Assembly (NCBI GenBank): GCA_949745625.1
Contig: CATJZR010000083.1
Span: 1-6,490, forward strand
Length of the DNA stretch: 6,490 nt
Direction: 5' to 3'
Source: an uncultured Eubacteriales bacterium
Lineage (GTDB): Bacteria; Bacillota; Clostridia; Christensenellales; Borkfalkiaceae
Shown piece by piece: positions 1-6,069 of this stretch. The first letter of the stretch is position 1. Every line of letters begins with the position of its first letter. Both the position numbers and the translations under genes were made by a program. The notes beneath the pieces are model-generated. The model had not been told where the DNA came from, did not search any database, and saw nothing but the letters and a program-made list of their open reading frames with translations.

Positions 1-28
1 AAATAATATAAATTTTATTTTTTTTCAT
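1..28 (-). CDS. possible start of a further operon gene, cut by the window edge
   Basis: On the minus strand the gpsA stop TAA (30-28) shares its last A with an ATG at 28-26, giving a TAATG junction typical of translationally coupled genes. The frame stays open to the window edge and reads M-K-K-N-K-I-Y-I-I. A lysine-rich start running into hydrophobic residues would suit a signal peptide or membrane anchor. Only nine codons are visible and the stretch is very AT-rich, so the reading could be chance. No function can be assigned. Confidence 0.3.
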
Positions 29-1020
29 TACTGAAATTCGCTCTTGGTCTCTCTTTCAAAGAGTTTTAATATTATGTTCATACAATTCTTTGCGCCGTCG
101 CCGCTTTCAAAAACGCGGGACAGGAAGCACGCCTCGTATACCGCACTAGTAAGGGGCAAATCAACGCCGTACTTATCGCCCAGCTTTTTCATTGCCTTCG
201 CGGTCATAACGCCTTCGGCAAGCTTTTCAAACTTTGTACCGTGCGCCATCATTTCGCCGTACTTGCGGTTGTGCGAATATTCGGAAAACAGCGTGGTTTC
301 GTAATCTCCGAGGTGCGCAAGCCCGTAAGCGGACCGGAACTTGCCTCCCAGCGCGGCAATAAGTCTGCCCACCTCGTTTGCTCCCCTTGCCATAAGCGGA
401 CCCTTCAAGCTGACGTATCCGCTTCCGTCAAGTACACCCGCAGCGATACCGAGTACATTTTTGGCTGCCGCCCCTATTTCCGTGCCGATTAAATCGTTAC
501 CGTAGTAAAACCTGATTAAATTGCTTTTAAAGCTGTCTGCAAGGCGACGCTTCAAATCCTCGGATTCACTGTCTATCACCATACAGTTTGGTATTCCGCG
601 GGTAAAAGCCTGAATATGTCCTGGACCTACCCACACTGCTATTTTATCGGGTGAAATTCCGCTTTCCGTCAGCACCTCGGAAAGGCGCTTACCCGTATCC
701 ACCTCAATCCCCTTCATACAAAGCACAAAGGGCTTGTCCTTTATATTAAACGCGGTTATTCTCTGCATAAAGCCGCGAAGTCCCTGCGACGAAATAGATA
801 TGATAATAACGTCCGCGCTTTCTACCGCAAGCTTCAAATCGCACGTCAGCATTATGTTTTTATCAAGCGTGACGTACTCGTTTTTACCTGTATTTTTTAA
901 AATTTCGTAAGAATAGTCACCTTCTGGTCCCCAGGAAATTACATCGTTTTTTAATACGGTTGCCTGATACCAAGCGATAAACGAACCCCAGCGTCCGCAA
1001 CCCAATACAGAAATTTTCAT
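28..1020 (-). CDS. gpsA: NAD(P)-dependent glycerol-3-phosphate dehydrogenase (GpsA)
   Basis: GpsA reduces dihydroxyacetone phosphate to sn-glycerol-3-phosphate in the cytosol, the entry to phospholipid synthesis. The 330 residues match the usual family length. The N-terminal Rossmann domain opens with the dinucleotide loop GCGRWG (residues 7-12). CMKGIE carries the family lysine (K103). The all-helical C-terminal domain has AAKNVLGIAAG with the putative catalytic K187, GLAHLGDYETT with D239 and T243, and SHNRKYG with N251 and R252. The motif usually written GPSHAEE reads GPGHIQA here (132-137), and the start has SFIAWY instead of the common TALA, so this is a divergent branch, but active-site residues are kept. 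Start ATG at 1020 is supported by an AGGA ribosome site six bases upstream. It lies 16 nt after recR and is the last complete gene of the operon. Role follows from the family; the subgroup is inferred. Confidence 0.93.
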   Translation of the reverse strand: MKISVLGCGRWGSFIAWYQATVLKNDVISWGPEGDYSYEILKNTGKNEYVTLDKNIMLTCDLKLAVESADVIIISISSQGLRGFMQRITAFNIKDKPFVLCMKGIEVDTGKRLSEVLTESGISPDKIAVWVGPGHIQAFTRGIPNCMVIDSESEDLKRRLADSFKSNLIRFYYGNDLIGTEIGAAAKNVLGIAAGVLDGSGYVSLKGPLMARGANEVGRLIAALGGKFRSAYGLAHLGDYETTLFSEYSHNRKYGEMMAHGTKFEKLAEGVMTAKAMKKLGDKYGVDLPLTSAVYEACFLSRVFESGDGAKNCMNIILKLFERETKSEFQ

Positions 1021-1036
1021 TTAGAATCCTATAAAA

Positions 1037-1630
1037 TTAAATTTGTTTGCGCTCTAACAACGCGCGCGATAAAGTAACCTCGTCAGTATATTCCAACTCG
1101 CTGCCGATAGGTATGCCGTGTGCAAGCCGAGTGACGTTTATACCGAGCGGCTTTAAAAGCTTGGCAATATACATTGCCGTAGCTTCGCCCTCTACGTCGG
1201 GATTGGTCGCCATTATAACCTCGGTAACCGTTCCGTCGCTGACACGGGAAAGTAGCTCTTTAATGCGAATGTCGTTGGGTCCTACTCCGTCCATAGGACT
1301 GATTACACCGTGCAGAACGTGATATACGCCCTTATACTCGTGCAGCTTTTCCATTGCTACGACGTCCTTCGGCTCTTTAACTACGCAAATAGTTGCGCCG
1401 TCGCGCTTTTTACATATTGCGCAGACCTCTTCCTCGGTAAAGTTACCGCATATTTTGCAATAGCGGACCTTGCTTTTGCAGTTGACAATGCTGTCCGCAA
1501 AAGCCTTTGCCTCCGCGTCCGTCATTCCGATTATCTTATAAGCATAGCGTTGCGCCGTCTTTTTTCCGACGCCCGGAAGCTTTGAAAATTCGTTTATAAG
1601 CTTTCCGATAGGTTCAATAAAAACGTCCAT
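1037..1630 (-). CDS. recR: recombination mediator protein RecR
   Basis: RecR works with RecO (and RecF) to load RecA on single-stranded DNA at gaps and stalled forks. The 197 residues are the normal length and all expected domains are present in order. A helix-hairpin-helix DNA-binding segment occupies about residues 7-34 (KLPGVGKKTAQRYA). A four-cysteine zinc finger follows, C58-x2-C61 and C70-x2-C73. The Toprim domain spans about 80-170, with the acidic E86 in CVVKEPKDV and the ATNPDVEGEATA motif at 141-152. The conserved tail HGIPIGSELEYTDEVTL lies at 171-187. The start ATG at 1630 is only 3 nt after the ybaB stop, and no strong ribosome site of its own is visible, which suggests translational coupling to ybaB. 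The dnaX-ybaB-recR order is a classic conserved bacterial cluster. Confidence 0.97.
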   Translation of the reverse strand: MDVFIEPIGKLINEFSKLPGVGKKTAQRYAYKIIGMTDAEAKAFADSIVNCKSKVRYCKICGNFTEEEVCAICKKRDGATICVVKEPKDVVAMEKLHEYKGVYHVLHGVISPMDGVGPNDIRIKELLSRVSDGTVTEVIMATNPDVEGEATAMYIAKLLKPLGINVTRLAHGIPIGSELEYTDEVTLSRALLERKQI

Positions 1631-1633
1631 ACA

Positions 1634-1993
1634 TTAAATCAAACCCGAATTTGCAAAGGGTCCCATTTTTTCGTTATATACTTCGTCGGCTTTTTTGTAG
1701 CCGTCGTTTATCGCAGCCATAATAAGGTCTTCAAGCATTTCGATATCGTCCTCGTCGGTGATGTCGATAGTTTCCGAAAGCTTGCTTCCGAACTCGATAC
1801 CGTTGATAATTTTTTTAGCGTTCATATAGACGACGACCGTTTCGTCGCCCTCTTCGCCGCCGCCCGACAGACCGACAATCTCCCAGTCGTCCAGTTCTCT
1901 GTTCGCTTCCTGCATCTGCTCCTGCATTTTCTGAGCCTGACGCATTAAATTCTGCATATTTCCCATTCCGCCGTTGCCTTTAAAACCTGCCAT
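1634..1993 (-). CDS. ybaB: YbaB/EbfC family nucleoid-associated protein
   Basis: A small DNA-binding protein that, in studied bacteria, dimerises and coats the nucleoid; it is nearly always encoded between dnaX and recR, as here. The 119 residues begin with a glycine-rich tip, then the typical helix LMRQAQKMQEQMQEANREL (16-34). The central beta region includes GLSGGGEEGDETVVVYMNA, and the hallmark MLEDLIMAAINDGYKKADE lies near the end (about 85-103). Compared with the common GGG-V-V-MNG pattern, an acidic EEGDE insert sits in the hairpin after GGG. The start ATG at 1993 is fixed by a strong GGAGG five bases upstream, in the 13-nt gap after dnaX. Family assignment is secure; the exact role in this organism is not known. 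Confidence 0.95.
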   Translation of the reverse strand: MAGFKGNGGMGNMQNLMRQAQKMQEQMQEANRELDDWEIVGLSGGGEEGDETVVVYMNAKKIINGIEFGSKLSETIDITDEDDIEMLEDLIMAAINDGYKKADEVYNEKMGPFANSGLI

Positions 1994-2006
1994 TGCATCC
2001 TCCGAT

Positions 2007-3647
2007 TTATCTGATTTCTATATCTATTCCGTCAAAATTGCTTTTCAGCTCTCTGACGGCTTTATCGTAATCGCTTTCACCTTTTTTTTTAAGCCTTACC
2101 TCGTGCGAGCCTACACCGAGTTCCAACAGAGTATCCGCAAGAAAGCTTGCGTTGTCCGTCTTGGTCAAGCCTTTGTACACCGCTTCGCTATCGGTCGTTA
2201 GCACCATTTTGTCGCCCTCAAAAAAGTTACCGACATCCATACAGAGCGTAAACAGCACCGCGTTCTTGCGAGTGGTGCGTAGCAACCTGATAAGTTTTGC
2301 GAAAATACCGTCCTTTTCCCCCTCGTTGAGCATACGCACCTCTTTGACGGGCGGGGCGCTGTCGAAAACAGTAGGCTGCGTTTCCGCAGGCGCGGCACTA
2401 AACGAAACGCGCTGCCGCTTTTCCGAGGGTTTTTCTTCGCTGAACGGCGATGCGGCTTCCTCAGCAATAAGCTTAGGCGCCTGCTTTACCGCAACACCCT
2501 TTTTTATCTGCCTTTCGAGCTCGGCAATTCTGCCGATAAGCGCGTCGATATTATAATCCACACTAGGCATTGCGCATTTAAGTACTGCAGTTTCGAAGGT
2601 TATTTTAGGATTGAGTGCGTACCGCATATCACCCTCCGCCTCCGCGAGAATCTCGGTTACGCGTAGTAGCTTATGCCCGTCGCAGTCCGAAACAATGCTC
2701 TCTATTCTATTGTATGATTCCTGCGGAATATTGACAATCTCCCGCGCATTTTTACAAATTTTTACCACCGAACAGTTGTTAAGAAAATTCAGCAAATCCT
2801 TTAAAAGCACGCCTACGCTTTTACCGGTAGAGAGGATACTCTCCACACCTGAAAGCGCCGCCGAGGCATTTTCATTCAAGATGCTTTCGCAAAGATTGCT
2901 TATGGACATGAAGTCCGCACTACCGAGCACCTCGTTTACATCGGCATAGGTAAGCTTTCCGCTTGAATACGACGCGCACATATCCGCAATAGAAAGGCTG
3001 TCGCGGGCGCTGCCGTTGCCGGCGCGGGCTATTGCGGAAACCGCCTCGTCCTCGTACTGCTTGCCCACCTGCCCGTAAACCGATTTGATTAGCTGCTCCA
3101 AATCCTTTTGCGGTATCAGCTTGAAATCGAACCGCATGCAGCGCGAAAGTATTGTCGCGGGAATTTTCTGCGGCTCGGTCGTGGCGAGTATGAATACCGC
3201 GTGAGCGGGAGGCTCTTCAAGCGTCTTTAATACCGCATTGAACGCAGACGAAGTGAGCATGTGCACCTCATCGATTATATACACCTTATATCTGCCCGAT
3301 ACAGGCGGGTACTGCACCTTTTCCCGCAAATCGCGCATTTCGTCAACGCCGTTGTTTGACGCCGCGTCTATTTCGGAAATATCAAGGCTTGCGCCCGCGC
3401 TCAGTGATTTGCAAACTTCGCACTTGCCGCAGGGCGAACCGTCGACGGGGCTTTCGCAGTTGATTGCCCGTGCAAAAATCTTTGCAAGCGTCGTTTTACC
3501 GGTACCGCGCGGTCCGCAAAACAGGTACGCATGACCTATTTTACCCGTCGATATTTGGTTTTTTAACGTGCGTACGATATGCTCCTGCCGCACGACCGTA
3601 TCGAACGAAACGGGTCTGAAAGTTCTGTAAAACGCAAGATAAGCCAT
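2007..3647 (-). CDS. dnaX: DNA polymerase III subunit gamma/tau (DnaX)
   Basis: DnaX is the ATPase of the clamp loader that places the sliding clamp on primed DNA and ties the replisome together. The 546 residues show the AAA+ module: YRTFRPVSFD at the N-terminus, Walker A GPRGTGKT (45-52), a zinc site with C64, C73, C76 and C79, Walker B VYIIDEVH with D126 and E127, sensor LATTEP (154-159) and the SRC arginine-finger motif (168-170). Domains II-III run to about 365. A short helical stretch LIGRIAELERQIKK (370-383) may form a coil, followed by a proline/charge-rich linker (about 386-440) and a C-terminal domain (about 440-546). The start ATG at 3647 is 2 nt after the sigma-factor stop, and its GGAG site lies inside that gene's last codons, so coupling is likely. 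An A9 run at codons 520-522 may cause slippage to a slightly shorter form; see the separate entry. Confidence 0.97.
   Translation of the reverse strand: MAYLAFYRTFRPVSFDTVVRQEHIVRTLKNQISTGKIGHAYLFCGPRGTGKTTLAKIFARAINCESPVDGSPCGKCEVCKSLSAGASLDISEIDAASNNGVDEMRDLREKVQYPPVSGRYKVYIIDEVHMLTSSAFNAVLKTLEEPPAHAVFILATTEPQKIPATILSRCMRFDFKLIPQKDLEQLIKSVYGQVGKQYEDEAVSAIARAGNGSARDSLSIADMCASYSSGKLTYADVNEVLGSADFMSISNLCESILNENASAALSGVESILSTGKSVGVLLKDLLNFLNNCSVVKICKNAREIVNIPQESYNRIESIVSDCDGHKLLRVTEILAEAEGDMRYALNPKITFETAVLKCAMPSVDYNIDALIGRIAELERQIKKGVAVKQAPKLIAEEAASPFSEEKPSEKRQRVSFSAAPAETQPTVFDSAPPVKEVRMLNEGEKDGIFAKLIRLLRTTRKNAVLFTLCMDVGNFFEGDKMVLTTDSEAVYKGLTKTDNASFLADTLLELGVGSHEVRLKKKGESDYDKAVRELKSNFDGIDIEIR
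2077..2102 (-). promoter_or_regulatory. candidate -1 frameshift / transcriptional slippage site in dnaX
   Basis: In the dnaX message, codons 520-522 are three AAA lysine codons forming an uninterrupted run of nine A (2090-2082). Seven bases before the run is GAGGT (2102-2098), a good match to a Shine-Dalgarno core. In the -1 frame the run continues AGG then TGA (2079-2077), so a slipping ribosome would stop after one arginine, giving about 523 instead of 546 residues. E. coli dnaX uses a Shine-Dalgarno-like element, an A-rich slippery site and a prompt -1 stop to make gamma; Thermus thermophilus dnaX is known to slip on an A9 run. Unlike those, this site removes only the last 24 residues, and any downstream hairpin is weak. 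Slippage itself is inferred, not shown. Confidence 0.4.
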
Positions 3648-3649
3648 TT

Positions 3650-4201
3650 TTACTCCGTTAATAAATTCTGTAATTTATTTTTAGCGCGATTTATCGCATT
3701 GTCTATACTCTTGATATTTTTACCCAAAGCGGACGAAATTTCCGACATAGTCATACCGTCCGTGTACATTATAAGCGCCTTGAATTCGAGTGAAGACAGT
3801 ACCTTGCTCATTTTTTGCAAAAACTCGTGCTTTTCCTCGCGCCCGATAAGCTCATCCTCAGGATTGTCGCCAGAGGTCCACTCGGCTCCGACCTCCATTA
3901 TAGGCAAAAAATTATTGAGCGCGGAATGTTTTGCACCGTTGCTTTTTTTAACCGCATCCACTATGCGGTTGTGTATGCACCTGCTAGCGTACGACGAAAA
4001 ATGCCCGCTGTCCTCCCTGAAACCGGTCACCGCGGAATACAGCCCGCACATACCCTCCTGAACGAGGTCCTCCGTTTCGCCGCCGCTTAAGAAGAACCTG
4101 CGCGCAATACACAAAACGACGGGCTTGTACTTGGTATACAGCGTTTCCCACGCCGACTTGTCGCCGCCCTGACACGCGAGCGCAAGCTGCTCGTCAGACA
4201 T
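3650..4201 (-). CDS. sigH: SigH (Spo0H)-like sigma-70 family RNA polymerase sigma factor
   Basis: A short sigma factor of the SigH type, which in Bacillus and Clostridia directs early-sporulation and stationary-phase transcription. Region 2 spans about residues 18-90: a core-binding helix with ETEDLVQEGMCGLYSAV (42-58), then FSSYASRCIHNRIVDAVKK (68-86). A linker with DNPEDELIGREE (112-123) resembles the SigH linker pattern NPEEL-I-REE. Region 4 (about 128-180) ends in a helix-turn-helix, MTMSEISSALGKNIKSIDNA (150-169), matching SigH's SIDNA signature. At 183 residues it is shorter than the roughly 218 of B. subtilis SigH, mostly at the N-terminus and in the linker. The start ATG at 4201 has GAGGA upstream and overlaps the rlmB stop by 8 nt, so translation is probably coupled. 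The position after mrnC-rlmB matches B. subtilis except that yacP is absent. Regulon membership is inferred from the family. Confidence 0.87.
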   Translation of the reverse strand: MSDEQLALACQGGDKSAWETLYTKYKPVVLCIARRFFLSGGETEDLVQEGMCGLYSAVTGFREDSGHFSSYASRCIHNRIVDAVKKSNGAKHSALNNFLPIMEVGAEWTSGDNPEDELIGREEKHEFLQKMSKVLSSLEFKALIMYTDGMTMSEISSALGKNIKSIDNAINRAKNKLQNLLTE

Positions 4202-4907
4202 TGCGTTTCCTCACCGCCTCGTATGCGGCTATACCGAGCGCAACCGAAGCATTCAGAGAATTTACCTTGCCCTTTAGGGGTATGGAAAGAGTAAAATCGC
4301 ATTTCTCGCGGGTAAGACGCTTGACGCCGCTGTCTTCGCCGCCGACTACTATTGCGATATTACCCGTCAAATCGGCGTCGTATATACTTGTGCCGTCCGC
4401 CTCTAACGCGTACAGCCAGTAATTTTTTCTTTTAAGCTCGTCCACGGCGCGGTTGAGTGAGTTGACCTTTGCTACCTTTATATGATTCGCAGCGCCCGCG
4501 GAAATTCGGACGACCGCCTCGGTCACACTTGCGGAATTGTTTGCGGGGATAACCACTCCGTCCGCGCCCGCACATTCTGCTACGCGGATAATCGAGCCGA
4601 GATTGTGAACGTCCTCTATTCCGTCGCAGAGGATAATAAAGCCGTTTTCCGTTTCGGAAGCGATAATTTCGTCAAGCGTGGAATAATGAAAATCCGATGT
4701 GAACGCGATTACGCCCTGATGCCGCTTTTCGGCGCTTAACTTGTCCAGCGCGCGCCTTTCGACGAACTGAACACGAACGCCCTTTTTACGCGCCTCGGCA
4801 AAAATGCCTTTAAGCGAACCCTGCGCGTCCTTTTCTATCATTATTTTTTCGATATTTTTATCGGTTTTAAGCAGCTCCGAAACTGCGTTGCGTCCTTCCG
4901 TTTTCAT
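4194..4907 (-). CDS. rlmB: TrmH/SpoU-family 23S rRNA 2'-O-ribose methyltransferase (RlmB-like)
   Basis: This SAM-dependent enzyme methylates a ribose 2'-OH in RNA; the RlmB group acts on a guanosine of the 23S peptidyl-transferase region (G2251 in E. coli numbering). The 237 residues comprise an N-terminal substrate-binding domain (EGRNAVSELL at 4-13, KRHQGVIAF at 61-69) and a C-terminal SPOUT knot domain. The three SPOUT motifs are visible: DGIEDVHNLGSIIRVAE (95-111) with N102 and catalytic R108, VVGGEDSGVKRL (187-198) with E191, and SIPLKGKVNSLNASVALG (208-225) with the SLN signature. The gene starts in an ATGA overlap with the mrnC stop, with GGAAG just upstream. Location next to mini-RNase III, another 23S maturation factor, fits an rRNA target, but the exact nucleotide is inferred from the family. 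Confidence 0.92.
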   Translation of the reverse strand: MKTEGRNAVSELLKTDKNIEKIMIEKDAQGSLKGIFAEARKKGVRVQFVERRALDKLSAEKRHQGVIAFTSDFHYSTLDEIIASETENGFIILCDGIEDVHNLGSIIRVAECAGADGVVIPANNSASVTEAVVRISAGAANHIKVAKVNSLNRAVDELKRKNYWLYALEADGTSIYDADLTGNIAIVVGGEDSGVKRLTREKCDFTLSIPLKGKVNSLNASVALGIAAYEAVRKRNV

Positions 4908-5293
4908 TTAACTTCCAAAAGCTGAGATATTCTTTCATACTGACCTGTCAGGTACAGATAGCCCAAAACCGCCTCGAACCCCGTCGAGCGGTTGTATTCC
5001 GCCACGCTTGCACTTTTGCTGCGCGTGGATTTTTTCGCGTTTCTGCCGCGCTTGAAAATATCGTTTTCCTCTTCGGTGAACAAAGGCTGAATTTTTTCAA
5101 GCAGCCCGCTTTGTCCGTGTGCGGAAACCTCGGCAGAGGTCAGCTTTTGCAACATGCCGGTATTGAAATCGGTTGTAAGCACAAACCTTTCGCGAACGTA
5201 AAGAGAATACACCGCGTCGCCCACAAACGCAAGCGTTACGGGGCTCAAAATTCTTGCTTCATTTTCAGTGATTGTAGTTAATAAATCAAACAC
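4904..5293 (-). CDS. mrnC: mini-ribonuclease III (MrnC)
   Basis: MrnC is a stripped-down RNase III with a catalytic domain but no double-stranded RNA-binding domain; in B. subtilis it trims the 23S rRNA ends. The 129 residues cover the whole family length. SPVTLAFVGDAVYSLYVRER (17-36) holds the catalytic D26 in the GDAVY motif. FKRGRNAKKST (80-90) and YNRSTGFEAVLGYLYLTG (100-117), with the likely metal-binding E107, complete the signature. The residue after GDAVY is S30 where glutamate is commoner. The start is GTG at 5293: no other usual start codon lies between it and the upstream in-frame stop, and a weak CAGG sits six bases before it. It is the first gene of the seven-gene operon and lies just downstream of a good extended -10 promoter. 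cysS, its usual upstream neighbour in Bacillus, is not present here. Confidence 0.94.
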   Translation of the reverse strand: MFDLLTTITENEARILSPVTLAFVGDAVYSLYVRERFVLTTDFNTGMLQKLTSAEVSAHGQSGLLEKIQPLFTEEENDIFKRGRNAKKSTRSKSASVAEYNRSTGFEAVLGYLYLTGQYERISQLLEVK

Positions 5294-5322
5294 GTTGCGC
5301 CTGTTTTCCGCTATTTTTTTCT

Positions 5323-5372
5323 CATATAATTATAGCACATAACGAATAAAAAAATCAATCGTATCGTACTAT
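5323..5372 (+). promoter_or_regulatory. candidate promoter elements for cwlD (uncertain)
   Basis: Two plus-strand candidates exist. CATATAAT (5323-5330) contains a perfect TATAAT and is one base from the sigma-E -10 CATACAAT, but no matching -35 is visible upstream. It also overlaps the -10 of the opposite promoter. Alternatively GAATAAA (5344-5350), 14 bp, CGTACTAT (5365-5372) resembles a sigma-E promoter (about five of seven at each box). That one would start transcription near 5379, right on the GTG start codon. Neither is convincing alone. Confidence 0.25.
5329..5358 (-). promoter_or_regulatory. sigma-A type extended -10 promoter for the mrnC-gpsA operon
   Basis: On the minus strand TTGATT (5358-5353) is followed after 18 bp by TATAAT (5334-5329), preceded by TGC, which makes a perfect extended -10 (TGnTATAAT). 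The predicted transcript would start near 5322, about 29 nt before the GTG start of mrnC. The -35 matches four of six consensus positions. It is the only strong promoter-like sequence I see for the whole operon. Confidence 0.7.
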
Positions 5373-5377
5373 ATACC

Positions 5378-6067
5378 GTGAAATTGTTTATCGTTAAAAA
5401 GAGTTTGCTTATAATTTGCTGCGCCGTTTTGGTCGGCGGCGCAATCTTCGGAATTTGCGCCGGCGCCGTCGCGTCGTCTGCGGCGCACGACGGGCTTAGA
5501 ACGGTAGTTATAGACGCAGGTCACGGCGGTATAGACGCGGGCGTGCTTGGCATTTCTACCAAGACAAAAGAAAGTGAAATTAACCTGTATATCGCAAAAT
5601 ATCTGCGCGGATACTTTGCCGACGCGGGCTTCAATGCAGTGCTTACGCGCACCACGCAGGGAGGGCTGTACGGCACGAGCACGAAGGGCTTTAAGATGCG
5701 CGATATGAAAAAGCGCAAACAGATTATCGAAGAAAACAACGCCGATATGGTTATATCGATACACCAGAATTATTGCCCCATTCCGTCGCGGCGGGGCGCG
5801 CAGGTATTCTTCGACAAGGGCAGCGAATACGGCAAGATTTTCGCCGATTGCGTACAGAACAGCCTTAACGAAATGAAAGAGTGCGTCAAGCAGAATACTC
5901 CGCTTGTAGGCGATTATTACATGCTTAAATGCACTCCAAACCCCTCGATTTTGGTGGAATGCGGGTTTTTGTCAAACACGCTTGACGAAGCGCAGCTTAT
6001 CACCGCCGAGTATCAGAAGGCGATTGCGTACGCCATTTTTAAGGGCGCCGTATCTTTCTATTCATAA
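5378..6067 (+). CDS. cwlD: N-acetylmuramoyl-L-alanine amidase, CwlD-like (Amidase_3)
   Basis: A zinc amidase that cuts the bond between muramic acid and the stem peptide. CwlD does this, together with PdaA, to make the muramic-lactam of the spore cortex needed for germination. The 229 residues are close to B. subtilis CwlD (about 237). Residues 1-36 form a signal peptide or membrane anchor: basic K2, K7, K8, then a hydrophobic stretch to about 33 and SSAA before the domain. The Amidase_3 domain follows: VVIDAGHGGIDAG with zinc ligand H49, KESEINL with E65, MVISIHQN with H129, and ILVECGFLSN with catalytic E194. GAQVFF (140-145) is also typical of CwlD. The start is GTG at 5378; no better in-frame start lies upstream and no clear ribosome site precedes it. 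It stands alone, divergent from mrnC and convergent with pnp. The sporulation role is inferred from family resemblance; a vegetative amidase is the alternative. Confidence 0.85.
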   Translation: MKLFIVKKSLLIICCAVLVGGAIFGICAGAVASSAAHDGLRTVVIDAGHGGIDAGVLGISTKTKESEINLYIAKYLRGYFADAGFNAVLTRTTQGGLYGTSTKGFKMRDMKKRKQIIEENNADMVISIHQNYCPIPSRRGAQVFFDKGSEYGKIFADCVQNSLNEMKECVKQNTPLVGDYYMLKCTPNPSILVECGFLSNTLDEAQLITAEYQKAIAYAIFKGAVSFYS

Positions 6068-6069
6068 TT

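Noticed and set aside
1..27. T-rich stretch after gpsA as a rho-independent terminator
   Set aside because: On the transcribed strand it is an A-run, not a U-run, and no GC-rich hairpin precedes it.
2198..2467. Out-of-frame minus-strand frame inside dnaX as an alternative frameshift product
   Set aside because: No slippery sequence at its entry, and the dnaX frame through this region is intact with normal composition, so no frameshift is needed.
2152..2556. A 134-codon plus-strand open frame opposite the dnaX C-terminal linker
   Set aside because: Serine/leucine-rich translation typical of an antisense shadow, no promoter or ribosome site, inside a confirmed gene.
3579..4061. A 160-codon plus-strand open frame opposite dnaX and the sigma-factor gene
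   Set aside because: It lies entirely antisense to two clearly recognised genes, spans their junction, and its translation shows no recognisable family or domain pattern; it is a shadow of codon bias.
4194..4201. Eight-base overlap of rlmB and the sigma-factor gene as a possible sequencing error or fusion
   Set aside because: Both proteins end and begin at family-typical points and a GAGGA ribosome site precedes the sigma start, so this is a normal coupled overlap.
5369..5764. A 131-codon minus-strand open frame opposite cwlD
   Set aside because: cwlD on the other strand has all amidase motifs; the opposite frame shows no domain and has arginine-rich low-complexity composition expected from an antisense reading.
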